Assembly: GCA_964619885.1 (NCBI GenBank)
Contig: CAZUGA010000023.1
Location: 1-64,000, forward strand
Direction of reading: 5' to 3'
DNA: 64,000 nt
From: CAZUGA01 sp964619885
GTDB lineage: Bacteria; Pseudomonadota; Gammaproteobacteria; Methylococcales; UBA1147
Part shown: positions 47,299 to 56,273 of the stretch, piece by piece
Layout: the number at the start of each line of letters is the position of its first letter
How positions within the stretch are numbered: the first letter of the stretch is position 1
The notes under the pieces: model-generated
Database searches by the model: none
What the model was told of the DNA's origin: nothing
Seen by the model: only the letters and a program-made list of their open reading frames with translations
Position numbers and translations under genes: made by a program

Positions 47299-48231
47299 AT
47301 GAAAAAACTAAAATGTGCGGTGATTGGGGCTGGCTACCTAGGCAAGTTTCATGCAGAAAAATACGCTAGCTTACCGATGTGTGAATTGGTCGCTGTCGTT
47401 GATATAAACCAAGAGGTGGCCAATGCCGTGGCGGAAAAACATGGTGTTCAAGCCCTGGTTGACTATGAACCTTTGTTGGGTTCAGTTGATGCTGTGAGTA
47501 TTGTGGTTCCCACTAGTTTGCACCACATCGTGGCGAAAGAATTTTTGAATTCGCAAACACATGTCCTCATTGAAAAACCTATTACTGTTAGCGTAGAAGA
47601 AGCCGATGAACTGATCTCGATCGCGAAGGCTAATAATGTAGTCCTACAAGTCGGACATTTGGAGCGTTTCAACGCCGCATTGTTGGAATTGGATTTTAGC
47701 CGAGACAAACCCTTGTTTATTGAGTCTCATCGATTGTCTCCATTCAACCCGCGCGCTAACGATGTTAGTGTGGTATTGGACCTGATGATACACGATATTG
47801 ATATTATTCTGGATATAGTAGATTCTGCGGTTGACCGCATCGATGCGAGCGGAACACCGGTTCTGACGGAAGGAACAGACATTGCCAATGCGAGAATTGT
47901 ATTTAAAAATGGTTGTGTTGCTAACGTTACCGCAAGTCGGGTCAGCATGAAGGTCGAGCGTAAGATGCGCATGTTTCGTCCCAATTCCTACGTTTCGGTA
48001 GATTTTCAGAATCGTGAATTGGTTTGCCATCAAACCGGAAATAAAGAAATGTTTCCCGGCATCCCAGAAATTGTTACTGAAAAAGCGTCGTTCGAAAATG
48101 GCGATGCCCTACTGGAAGAAATTAAACATTTCACCACTTGCATTGCCGAGAATCAGCAGCCTATTGTTTCGGGCGAAGCAGGCAAGCGTGCGTTGGAAAC
48201 GGCGATAGCCATTAATAAATTATTGCATTGA
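47299..48231 (+). CDS. gnnA: Gfo/Idh/MocA-family UDP-GlcNAc 3-dehydrogenase (GnnA-like)
   Basis: 310 residues. Rossmann motif VIGAGYLGKFHAEKYASLP, catalytic Lys in HVLIEKPITVSVEEADEL and the C-terminal domain of the family (VLDLMIHDIDIILDIV). Oxidoreductases in this position between lpxA and lpxB correspond to GnnA, which oxidises the C3 hydroxyl of UDP-GlcNAc to a ketone for GnnB. The assignment is by gene order and family; biochemical identity is inferred. Confidence 0.82.
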   Translation: MKKLKCAVIGAGYLGKFHAEKYASLPMCELVAVVDINQEVANAVAEKHGVQALVDYEPLLGSVDAVSIVVPTSLHHIVAKEFLNSQTHVLIEKPITVSVEEADELISIAKANNVVLQVGHLERFNAALLELDFSRDKPLFIESHRLSPFNPRANDVSVVLDLMIHDIDIILDIVDSAVDRIDASGTPVLTEGTDIANARIVFKNGCVANVTASRVSMKVERKMRMFRPNSYVSVDFQNRELVCHQTGNKEMFPGIPEIVTEKASFENGDALLEEIKHFTTCIAENQQPIVSGEAGKRALETAIAINKLLH

Positions 48232-48299
48232 CTGATAGTAATTTCGTCCCAAACCAATTATTCCTTTAACCATTTAATTACGATTTCGAGATAATTTCT

Positions 48300-49397
48300 A
48301 TGATTCCGATGGTGGATTTACAAGCCCAACTTCAAGACATTAGGCAAGAAATTGACCGGGGTATGGAATCGGTACTCAATAATTGCCATTTTGTTTTGGG
48401 TCCTAATGTTCAAGCATTCGAGCAAGAATCGGCCGACTATCTAGGTGTAAAACATGCTGTCGGGGTCGCTTCAGGGACGGATGCTTTGCATCTCGCTTTA
48501 GTCGCTGCGGGTATAGGTGCTGGCGACGAAGTTATCACGACCGCGTTTACTTTTATCGCAACAGCTGAAGCGATCCGCTATGTCGGAGCTAAACCGGTTT
48601 TTGTCGATATAGATCCTAGAACATTCAATCTTTGTACCGAAGAATTGGCTTCCGTGTTATCTGAAAAAACTGCTGCTTTAATGCCAGTACATCTATTCGG
48701 TCAACCGGTTAATATGGAACCATTAATTGACTTTTGTGAGTCCCATGGGTTGAAAATAATTGAGGATTGCGCGCAGTCGTTCGGCTCAAGTGTAGATGGT
48801 AAAAAAACCGGATCTATTGGAGATACGGCTGGCTTTAGTTTTTTTCCAAGTAAGAATCTAGGTGCGTTCGGCGATGGTGGACTGGTTACGACCAATTCAG
48901 ACTCAATTGCGGAGCAACTCAAATCACTGCGCAATCATGGGTCCAAACAAAGGTATTATCACGATGTTATAGGTTACAACAGCCGATTAGACGAAATACA
49001 AGCTTTGGTTTTGCGTACAAAATTGAAGCGTATTGATGGTTACAATCAAAACCGGCGCCGTGTAGCACACCTTTATTCAAGTTTAATGTCGAATCTACCC
49101 GTGGAAACGCCTTACGAAGATGGAAAGGGTGTTCATGTGTATCATCAATATACGCTTTTGTCCGAACGCCGCGATGAAATTTCCCGGGCGTTGAGCGAGC
49201 AGAATATTGCATCGGCGGTTTATTATCCTATTCCACTGCACCGTCAAACAGTATTTCGGGAGGAATATGCATCAGTTCATCTCCCGGTTACTGAGCAAGT
49301 TGCCGAGCGCTGTATTTCACTTCCAATCTTTCCGGAACTAACCGAATCCGATATTCAACGTATAGTTGACGTGATAGATCGTGTGTTCAGCGGTTAA
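48300..49397 (+). CDS. gnnB: DegT/DnrJ/EryC1-family aminotransferase (GnnB-like)
   Basis: 365 residues, PLP-dependent fold-type I sugar aminotransferase. SGTDALHLALVAAGIGAGDEVI, EDCAQSFG and the PLP Lys, K185 in FFPSKNLGAFGDGG, are present, followed by RNHGSKQRYYHDVIGYNSRLDEIQA. With GnnA it would convert UDP-GlcNAc to UDP-GlcNAc3N, giving amide-linked acyl chains at C3 of lipid A. The frame overlaps the lpxB start by 17 bases. Confidence 0.85.
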   Translation: MIPMVDLQAQLQDIRQEIDRGMESVLNNCHFVLGPNVQAFEQESADYLGVKHAVGVASGTDALHLALVAAGIGAGDEVITTAFTFIATAEAIRYVGAKPVFVDIDPRTFNLCTEELASVLSEKTAALMPVHLFGQPVNMEPLIDFCESHGLKIIEDCAQSFGSSVDGKKTGSIGDTAGFSFFPSKNLGAFGDGGLVTTNSDSIAEQLKSLRNHGSKQRYYHDVIGYNSRLDEIQALVLRTKLKRIDGYNQNRRRVAHLYSSLMSNLPVETPYEDGKGVHVYHQYTLLSERRDEISRALSEQNIASAVYYPIPLHRQTVFREEYASVHLPVTEQVAERCISLPIFPELTESDIQRIVDVIDRVFSG

Positions 49398-50547
49398 GGA
49401 TCCATATAAGGTTATGATCGTGGCCGGGGAGGCGTCCGGTGATCTGCACGCATCTAATCTATATCTAGAGCTCAAAAGGAAAATGCCAAACCTCAGTGGT
49501 TTTGGTATGGGCGGAGTGTGCATGCGAAAAGTGGGTATCGATATTCGGTTTGATTCTTCGAGTATCGCCGTTATTGGTTTGGATGGCATTGTTAGAAACT
49601 ACTCGAAAATTCACCGGGCTCTCAGGCAAATGAAGCACCTTGTTTGTAGAGAGCGTCCTGATTTGCTGATCTGCGTGGACTATAAAGAATTTAATTTCAA
49701 GTTGGCCAAACAGGCCAAAAACTGTGGCATAAAAGTGCTCTTCTACGTAAGCCCACAGGTTTGGGCTTGGCGACCGGGCCGTGTTAAAAAATACGGGCAG
49801 GCGATAGACAGAATGGCAGTAATTTTTCCGTTCGAAGTGCCATTCTATGAAAGATTTAGTATTCCAGTCAGTTATGTCGGGCATCCATTGGCGGAGAAAG
49901 TCCATCCAAAACAAACCAAGCAGGTGGCACTCGAAAAATTAAATCTTAATGCAAAACATCCGATCATTGGCTTATTGCCGGGAAGTCGTGAAAATGAAAT
50001 AAACCGTTTGCTACCGGTCATGCTTGCTGCCGGAGTCCAGCTAACATTAGCCCAACCGCTGGTTCAATTTGTATTGATACAAGCCGCGACGGTTAAAGAT
50101 AACCAAATTGCTAAATTTGTCGAACCCAGTAAACTTTCTATACGCGTGGTAAAGGGTGAAACTTATGACGCTTTACAGTGCTGCGATGCTGTTGTCACAA
50201 CTTCCGGAACAGCGACCCTGGAAGTAGCCTTACTCGGGATACCGATGGTTATTAGCTACATCGTATCGCCAATGACATTCGTGATCGGCAAGTTACTCGT
50301 AAACATACCGCATATTGGGTTACCGAACATCATTGCCGGTCGAAAAATCGTCAAAGAATTCATTCAGGGGGATGCAAGTGCCGAAAATATTTCAACTGAG
50401 CTGGTAAGAATTCTCACGGACAGAACCTATGCTGCCACCATGGCGAAAAATCTACAGCATGTGAAACAACAATTGGGCGAAGGCGGTGGAACCGAAAAAC
50501 TTGCTGCTGTGGCTGCTCGCATGTTGTCGGCGAACTTAGCGGGTTAG
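49381..50547 (+). CDS. lpxB: lipid-A-disaccharide synthase LpxB
   Basis: 388 residues, inner-membrane-associated GT19. It joins lipid X to UDP-diacylglucosamine. N-terminal VMIVAGEASGDLHASNL, SPQVWAWRPGRVKKY, IGLLPGSRENEINRLLPVML and C-terminal VTTSGTATLEVALLGIPMVI match. The GTG at 49381 overlaps gnnB by 17 bases; the ATG at 49414 would begin exactly at MIVAGEASGD and is a real alternative. Confidence 0.95.
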   Translation: MCSAVKDPYKVMIVAGEASGDLHASNLYLELKRKMPNLSGFGMGGVCMRKVGIDIRFDSSSIAVIGLDGIVRNYSKIHRALRQMKHLVCRERPDLLICVDYKEFNFKLAKQAKNCGIKVLFYVSPQVWAWRPGRVKKYGQAIDRMAVIFPFEVPFYERFSIPVSYVGHPLAEKVHPKQTKQVALEKLNLNAKHPIIGLLPGSRENEINRLLPVMLAAGVQLTLAQPLVQFVLIQAATVKDNQIAKFVEPSKLSIRVVKGETYDALQCCDAVVTTSGTATLEVALLGIPMVISYIVSPMTFVIGKLLVNIPHIGLPNIIAGRKIVKEFIQGDASAENISTELVRILTDRTYAATMAKNLQHVKQQLGEGGGTEKLAAVAARMLSANLAG

Positions 50548-50695
50548 GTATAAGAATCCGAGAGGGTAATAAAATTCGGTACAAAATCGCACTATAATTT
50601 ACAGTCAATGGTTTTGTTGTTTTTGCTGAGTACAGGATTGCATATCCGGTTTAAATTTAAATTAAGACGAATTTCACGATTAGGAGAGTTATAAA

Positions 50696-51748
50696 ATGAC
50701 TGATATCCAAGCCTTACTTGCTGATGAGGCGCAGAGCTTATTGTCTTACCAATGTGGCACAATCGCGAAAGAGGCGATCCATTTACCGGGAAGTGATTAT
50801 GTCGACAGGGTCGTTGCGCAAAAAAACAGAACGACGACCGTACTCAGAAACATGCAGGCCTTGTTTAATCACGGTCGATTGTCGGGAACCGGGTATTTAT
50901 CTATCTTACCAGTCGATCAAGGCGTAGAGCACACTGGGGGTGCATCGTTTGCACCTAACCCGTTGTACTTTGATCCTGAGAACATTATCAAACTTGCGAT
51001 GGAGGGTGGCTGTAACGCGGTTGCGTCGACTTTGGGCACCTTGAGTTCAATTTCTCGGAGTTATGCGCACAAAATTCCGTTTATTTTGAAAATTAACCAT
51101 AATGAATTACTCACTTACCCGGCCAAATTTGATCAGACGCTTTTCGCCAGTGTCGAGCAAGCTTTCGATATGGGGGCTGTCGCTGTCGGTGCGACAATAT
51201 ATTATGGATCCCAGGAAAGTCGTCGACAAATCGAGGAAATCAGCCAGGCGTTCGCACGCGCCAACGAACTTGGAATGGTCACGGTGTTGTGGGCTTATTT
51301 GAGAAACTCGGCCTTCAGCAAGGACGGTATTGACTATCACGTTGCCGCAGATTTGACGGGTCAGGCTAATCATTTGGCTGCAACTATCGATGCGGATATC
51401 GTAAAGCAGAAAATGGCGGAAAATAACGGCGGATTTAAGGCCGTTGGATTCGCTAAAAGCCACGATAAGATGTACGGTGAACTGTGCGGCGATCATCCGA
51501 TAGACTTGGTTCGTTACCAACTGGCGAATTGTTATATGGGGCGTGCCGGTTTAATTAATTCGGGCGGTGCTTCTTCAGGCAGCGGAGATTTGGCTGAAGC
51601 TGTACGTACCGCAGTGATTAATAAGCGTGCAGGTGGAATGGGATTAATTTCCGGACGAAAAGCGTTTCAAAAATCTATGGACGATGGTGTTGGACTACTC
51701 AATGCTATACAGGACGTCTATCTATCTTCGGATGTAACGATTGCATAG
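50696..51748 (+). CDS. fbaB: class I fructose-bisphosphate aldolase
   Basis: 350 residues, Schiff-base aldolase of the bacterial FbaB/DhnA type, cleaving fructose 1,6-bisphosphate in glycolysis or forming it in gluconeogenesis. Matching stretches include LPVDQGVEHTGGASFAPNP, FILKINHNELLTYPAKFDQ, ADIVKQKMAENNGGFKAVGF and GLISGRKAFQKSMDDGV. It has an AGGAGAG ribosome-binding site and its own downstream terminator, so it is monocistronic. Confidence 0.95.
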   Translation: MTDIQALLADEAQSLLSYQCGTIAKEAIHLPGSDYVDRVVAQKNRTTTVLRNMQALFNHGRLSGTGYLSILPVDQGVEHTGGASFAPNPLYFDPENIIKLAMEGGCNAVASTLGTLSSISRSYAHKIPFILKINHNELLTYPAKFDQTLFASVEQAFDMGAVAVGATIYYGSQESRRQIEEISQAFARANELGMVTVLWAYLRNSAFSKDGIDYHVAADLTGQANHLAATIDADIVKQKMAENNGGFKAVGFAKSHDKMYGELCGDHPIDLVRYQLANCYMGRAGLINSGGASSGSGDLAEAVRTAVINKRAGGMGLISGRKAFQKSMDDGVGLLNAIQDVYLSSDVTIA

Positions 51749-51831
51749 TCGTCAAATGTTTATATCAATAAGAACGAACAGGGGAAGGTCAGCGTCAATA
51801 TTTTGATCTTAAATTTGGTATTGAATCAGCT

Positions 51832-51860
51832 AAAAAGGCGAACGGGAGTTCGCCTTTTTT
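51832..51860 (+). terminator. intrinsic terminator after fbaB
   Basis: GGCGAAC (51837-51843) pairs with GTTCGCC (51848-51854) around GGGA. It is preceded by AAAAA and followed by TTTTTT (51855-51860), a textbook Rho-independent terminator. Confidence 0.92.
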
Positions 51861-52113
51861 ATTGCATTCTATGAAATTATGGTTTTCGACTACGAAAATC
51901 ATCGATGCGTGCTAACTTTAATGGTGTTATACGACAAACATTATTGATCTGACAGTATTTGTTAAACAAATGGCGAGGGTCAATTAATCTATTGGGATTG
52001 ATTAAGGTTTAGATTTTTATGGTTAGTTTGAAATACGATACCCGTGAATTTAAGTATCGACCTTCACTTATATCTAATTCTGGTTACAATTCGAGGACTT
52101 ATAGGAGTATTTA

Positions 52114-52878
52114 GTGGATATCGCTACGCTTATCGGATTTCTCGGTGGATTTGGGATCATAATCGGTGCTATCGCGACAGGCGGAGATGTGATGCTGTTT
52201 GTCAATACACCATCAATTCTGATCGTTGTTGGCGGTACGTTTATGGTGACATTGATGCGTATTCCGCTGGCTGATTTTCTGCGGTCATTTGGGGTCGCGC
52301 TAAAAGCGTTCTTGAACAAACGAGAAGATCCGGCAGGGTTGATTGAAGAAGCCGTGCGCTTGGCCGATGTGGCACGCAAAAATGGCTTATTGGCGTTAGA
52401 AGGTGAAACCATAGAGAATGAATTTTTGCAACGGGGCGTTAGTTTGTGTGTTGATGGCCACGACCCTGCCTTGGTCAAAAAAATGTTAGGTGAGGATATT
52501 AATCAGGCTATACAGCGACATGACGTCGGTCAGGATATGTGGAAATCGGTGGGCGATATGGCTCCGGCCATGGGTATGATTGGAACCTTAGTTGGATTGG
52601 TGCAGATGCTTTCCAACATGTCGGATCCCGCAAGCATTGGTCCTGCAATGGCTGTAGCTCTGCTAACCACTCTGTACGGCGCCGTAATTGCTAATGCTTT
52701 TGCAATCCCGTTGTCCGATAAGTTGGGCAGCATTTCCAATTATGAGCGATTAAATAAATCATTGATCCTGGAAACCATTGCTGGGATCCAAGAGGGGATG
52801 AACCCAAAGGTCTTACAAACCCTGCTTAATAGTTATCTACTCGAGAAAAAGCGGCCAGCCGAGGAAGGCGAGGGCTAA
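52114..52878 (+). CDS. motA: flagellar motor stator protein MotA/PomA
   Basis: 254 residues with four membrane segments (TLIGFLGGFGIIIGAIATGG, PSILIVVGGTFMVTLM, MAPAMGMIGTLVGLVQML, MAVALLTTLYGAVIANAFAIPL). The GDMAPAMGMIGTLVGLVQML stretch and the spacing match PomA-type sodium-motor stators as well as MotA, so the ion is not certain. The start is a GTG at 52114 after ATAGGAG. Paired with motB downstream. Confidence 0.9.
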   Translation: MDIATLIGFLGGFGIIIGAIATGGDVMLFVNTPSILIVVGGTFMVTLMRIPLADFLRSFGVALKAFLNKREDPAGLIEEAVRLADVARKNGLLALEGETIENEFLQRGVSLCVDGHDPALVKKMLGEDINQAIQRHDVGQDMWKSVGDMAPAMGMIGTLVGLVQMLSNMSDPASIGPAMAVALLTTLYGAVIANAFAIPLSDKLGSISNYERLNKSLILETIAGIQEGMNPKVLQTLLNSYLLEKKRPAEEGEG

Positions 52879-52934
52879 CGGGTGTATGAATAATCTATTT
52901 CTACTAATCAATTGCTGTTGTAGGCAATACACCA

Positions 52935-53801
52935 ATGTCTGACGATTCAACGCCAGCCCCCAAGTGTCCACCAGCAGGAGCACCGGCCTGGGTTATGACA
53001 TTTGCCGATTTGATGTCATTGTTGATGTGTTTCTTTGTTTTGTTGTTGTCCTTCGCAACCATGGATGCAATTCGCTTTAAGAAAATGGCAGATTCCATGA
53101 AAGATGCTTTTGGTGTCCAAAAGGAAGTTCCAGTATATGAGATAGTAAAAGGAACCAGTGTAATTGCCCAACATTTCAGTCCGGCTCCTACGGAACCGAC
53201 ACCTATGGAAGAGGTTAAACAAACCACGACTCTAGACGACCCAAATTTGGACATTCCGGAAGATCAAAAGGAAAAATTGAAGCGAGAATTGCAGGAAGCC
53301 ATGGAAAAGAAAACGGCGGAGGAAGCTGACAAAATAATTGAATCACTGCAAGAGGAAATTACAAAAGGACTAGTCAGCGTTGAAACAGACAAGCAAAGAA
53401 TAATAATTCGCATCCATGAAAAGGGCTCTTTTCCATCCGGAAGTGCCGTGCTCAACGCTGCGTTTTCTCCGGTCATGCAAAAAATTACCGTGGCGGTGCG
53501 CGAAAGCCCGGGTAATGTCGTAATTGCTGGCCATACTGACAATATTCCAATCCATACGGACTGGTATCGCTCAAATTGGGAGTTGTCATCGGCCCGGGCG
53601 GTGACGGTCGCGCATGAAGTGCTTAAGGATAAAGCGATTGATCCAAACCGAATGGTCATTGAAGGTTACGCGGAAACTAGACCATTGGTACCCAACGATT
53701 CAGGGTCAAATCGGGCGAAAAACCGTCGAGTTGAGATTGTATTGGTTCAACCCGATTTAACACTTTCCGAAGCCGCATCGGATAACATTATCCATTATTA
53801 G
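52935..53801 (+). CDS. motB: flagellar motor stator protein MotB/PomB
   Basis: 288 residues. One N-terminal membrane helix carrying the ion-binding Asp (WVMTFADLMSLLMCFFVLLLSFA), a plug/linker, and a C-terminal OmpA-like peptidoglycan-binding domain (IAGHTDNIPIHTDWYRSNWELSSARAVTV, GYAETRPLVPN, NRRVEI). With MotA it forms the torque-generating channel anchored to the wall. Confidence 0.94.
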   Translation: MSDDSTPAPKCPPAGAPAWVMTFADLMSLLMCFFVLLLSFATMDAIRFKKMADSMKDAFGVQKEVPVYEIVKGTSVIAQHFSPAPTEPTPMEEVKQTTTLDDPNLDIPEDQKEKLKRELQEAMEKKTAEEADKIIESLQEEITKGLVSVETDKQRIIIRIHEKGSFPSGSAVLNAAFSPVMQKITVAVRESPGNVVIAGHTDNIPIHTDWYRSNWELSSARAVTVAHEVLKDKAIDPNRMVIEGYAETRPLVPNDSGSNRAKNRRVEIVLVQPDLTLSEAASDNIIHY

Positions 53802-53812
53802 GGAGACTCAAG

Positions 53813-54433
53813 GTGCAAGCCGAATCCATTGAAAATAAGCATTCTGAGCGCAGACGATATTTTCGAATCAAAGATGAAATTGTGCTTTTTTATGAGCGAA
53901 TGGACAGTGGCGAAATTCCGGAGGACCGAAGCTTTAAAGAGCAAGCGGTTGACCCGTTCTCGTTGATTGCGGCTTTGGGCCATTTAACCGAAGATACCCG
54001 AGTTCAGCTTAAATTGTTGGAAAAAAGTTACCCAGACGTTTCCGCGTACTTAAAAATACTGGATAGAAAAATCAATCTGATCGCACAATCCGTATTACTT
54101 AACGATGCGGCAATGGAGGGGCAGGCGAGCAAAGAAGTCGATCTTAGTGCTTCCGGTTTAGCTTTTGCCTCGGAAAATCCTATCGACATCGATTCCATCT
54201 TGGAGTTGAAAATGATTTTGCCGCCGTCATTAGTTGCTGTAATTAGCTATGGTAAGGTTGTACACTGCGAGCCCAATTCTGACAAAGGCGATGCTGAGTC
54301 TTCTGATGCTGAGTCTTCTTATACTATAGGCGTAGATTTTCTGAATCTAGATGAACATGATAGAGAATTATTGATTCGACATATCGTCAAACGCCAAATG
54401 GTGCAACTTCGCAAACGTAATAATTCCGCTTGA
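53813..54433 (+). CDS. PilZ-domain protein of the motAB operon
   Basis: 206 residues, cytoplasmic. The start region has ERRRYFRIKDEI, and VDLSASGLAFASENPIDI is the PilZ-like (D/N)xSxxG motif with an upstream RxxxR-like basic run, so cyclic-di-GMP binding is plausible. It lies 11 bases after motB, with a GTG start after GGGAGA, and may tune the motor according to cyclic-di-GMP. Near 54290-54319 a 15-base unit is duplicated in tandem and encodes DAESS twice. Confidence 0.8.
   Translation: MQAESIENKHSERRRYFRIKDEIVLFYERMDSGEIPEDRSFKEQAVDPFSLIAALGHLTEDTRVQLKLLEKSYPDVSAYLKILDRKINLIAQSVLLNDAAMEGQASKEVDLSASGLAFASENPIDIDSILELKMILPPSLVAVISYGKVVHCEPNSDKGDAESSDAESSYTIGVDFLNLDEHDRELLIRHIVKRQMVQLRKRNNSA
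54290..54319 (+). repeat. perfect tandem duplication of 15 bases within the PilZ gene
   Basis: GATGCTGAGTCTTCT occurs twice back to back at 54290-54304 and 54305-54319, adding a DAESS repeat in frame. It probably arose by replication slippage and sits in a surface loop of the protein. Confidence 0.9.
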
Positions 54434-54552
54434 TTTCTGCTGGTTTTTCGGTAAAGCTACGCGTCTCGATTTAAAGACTTAGCGTCTTTCACTATTTGTC
54501 AAAATTTAGGTCCGATTTTGCGTCGGACTCATCCGGTTGTTTGTTCCTGACG

Positions 54553-55545
54553 ATGTATCTGTCCAAATTGCAAAAGAAAGTACTTGTATTGATGAGTGAT
54601 GGTAAATTTCACTCGGGCAATGAGATCGCGGAGAAATTGGGGACAAGTCGGGCAGTGGTTTGGAACCAAGTTAAAGGACTAAGTCGATTGGGAATTGACA
54701 TGAATGCGGTTACCGGTCGGGGTTATCGCATACAACGGGCAGTGGAATTGCTTGATAGCGAAAAGATTAGAGGGGGATTGTCGTCCCACGCGTTACAGTA
54801 TCTATCCGATCTTGAAATTCACGATGAAATAGATTCCACCAATAGTTATCTGATGGATCAAGTTGGTGGTTTTAGCAACGCTACGGTTTGCTTGGCGGAA
54901 TCTCAGTCTGCAGGTAAAGGGCGTACTGGACGAAAATGGATTTCACCGTTTGCGGCGAATATTTATATGTCGGTATTGTGGCATTTTCAGTGTGGAGTTG
55001 CGGCAATCGCTGGATTGAGTCTCGCCATGGGCGTTGCTGTGATACGCGCATTACAACCTTATTCCATCACCGGACTTGGATTAAAATGGCCTAACGACGT
55101 CCTCCGCCGCGATCAAAAATTGGCGGGAATTTTGGTGGAAGTTAGTGGCGATACGCACGGCCCTTGCAAAGCGGTTATTGGGTTTGGTTTGAACTGGCGT
55201 ATGCCAGCCCATGTCGGTTCTTCAATCGATCAAAAGTGGACGGATATGGAATCGATTATGGGATCGGCTCGTCCACAGAGAAACGTCCTGGTACCGCAAT
55301 TATTGAATTCAGTTTTACCGATTATTGCCAACTATGATAAAAACGGTTTAGCACCATATTTAGATGAATGGCGAAAATCAGATTGCATGACCAATAAAGA
55401 AGTTTGCTTGTATTTGGGAGGGCATCAAATAAATGGACGGGTCGAAGGTATCGATAACGAAGGCATGATTGTAATGCAAACCGATAGTCAAGGCCTGCGG
55501 CGTTTCGCCTCTGGAGAAGTAAGTTTTAGACATGTAGTTTCATGA
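54553..55545 (+). CDS. birA: biotin--[acetyl-CoA-carboxylase] ligase / repressor BirA
   Basis: 330 residues. N-terminal winged-helix domain (LMSDGKFHSGNEIAEKLGTSRAVVWNQV) for repressor function, ligase domain with DSTNSYLMDQ, GKGRTGRKWISPFAANIYMSVLW and LKWPNDVL, and a C-terminal SH3-like domain. Activates biotin and attaches it to carboxylases; also represses biotin synthesis. I chose the ATG at 54553, since MYLSKLQKKVLVLM is the natural N-terminus. Confidence 0.93.
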   Translation: MYLSKLQKKVLVLMSDGKFHSGNEIAEKLGTSRAVVWNQVKGLSRLGIDMNAVTGRGYRIQRAVELLDSEKIRGGLSSHALQYLSDLEIHDEIDSTNSYLMDQVGGFSNATVCLAESQSAGKGRTGRKWISPFAANIYMSVLWHFQCGVAAIAGLSLAMGVAVIRALQPYSITGLGLKWPNDVLRRDQKLAGILVEVSGDTHGPCKAVIGFGLNWRMPAHVGSSIDQKWTDMESIMGSARPQRNVLVPQLLNSVLPIIANYDKNGLAPYLDEWRKSDCMTNKEVCLYLGGHQINGRVEGIDNEGMIVMQTDSQGLRRFASGEVSFRHVVS

Positions 55546-56273
55546 ATCTGCTGGTAGATATAGGCAACTCTCGGCTTAAATGGGCGATTGAAAACCAGGG
55601 TTCAATCTCTACACCCGCTGTAAACTCTTGTTTTAAGGAGCAACTGGTTCCCTATTTTGATGAACATTGGTCCCAATTAAATAAACCGGATAAGGTAATT
55701 GTTTCAAACGTTGCGGGGCCGGATATTCAGGCGCGCCTGGATCGATGGTTGAACGATCAATGGGAGATTAGCTGTAAAAGATTTAGCTCGCAAAGATCTG
55801 CGGTTGGTGTGGTGAATGGGTACACCGAGCCAGATAGATTGGGTGCAGATAGATGGGCATGTTTGATTGCCGTGAAAAAATATTTCAGTATTCCCGCGTG
55901 TATCGTTGATTGTGGTACGGCAATTACGGTCGATTTTATCGATGAATCTGGAATTCATAAAGGGGGGCTGATTATTCCGGGTCTGAAATTAATGGAACGA
56001 TCTCTGATAGAAAATACTTGTGAGATTGAGCGGTTGGGCCAGTTTAATGATGGGCTGTTGGGTACTGATACTGGCAGTGGTATTGTACGGGGGATACTAG
56101 TCGCAGCCTGCGGAATGATTGAGAAAATTACGTCTACGCTGGCTGAAGATTATCGATGTACGCCAAAAATTTTACTAACCGGAGGAAACGCCGAGCGCAT
56201 TTCGTCTGATTTGAATCTGTCCCATAAAATAATTCCAGATTTGGTATTGCGTGGATTAACTGCTGTGATATGA
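55542..56273 (+). CDS. coaX: type III pantothenate kinase
   Basis: 243 residues, ATP-dependent phosphorylation of pantothenate, first step of CoA synthesis. LLVDIGNSRLKWAI is the phosphate-binding strand, ADRWACLIAVKKYF and VDCGTAITVDFID follow, and GGLIIPGLKLMERSL is typical. It overlaps the birA stop by 4 bases (ATGA), and the next gene also overlaps by 4, so the three are translationally coupled. Confidence 0.94.
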   Translation: MNLLVDIGNSRLKWAIENQGSISTPAVNSCFKEQLVPYFDEHWSQLNKPDKVIVSNVAGPDIQARLDRWLNDQWEISCKRFSSQRSAVGVVNGYTEPDRLGADRWACLIAVKKYFSIPACIVDCGTAITVDFIDESGIHKGGLIIPGLKLMERSLIENTCEIERLGQFNDGLLGTDTGSGIVRGILVAACGMIEKITSTLAEDYRCTPKILLTGGNAERISSDLNLSHKIIPDLVLRGLTAVI

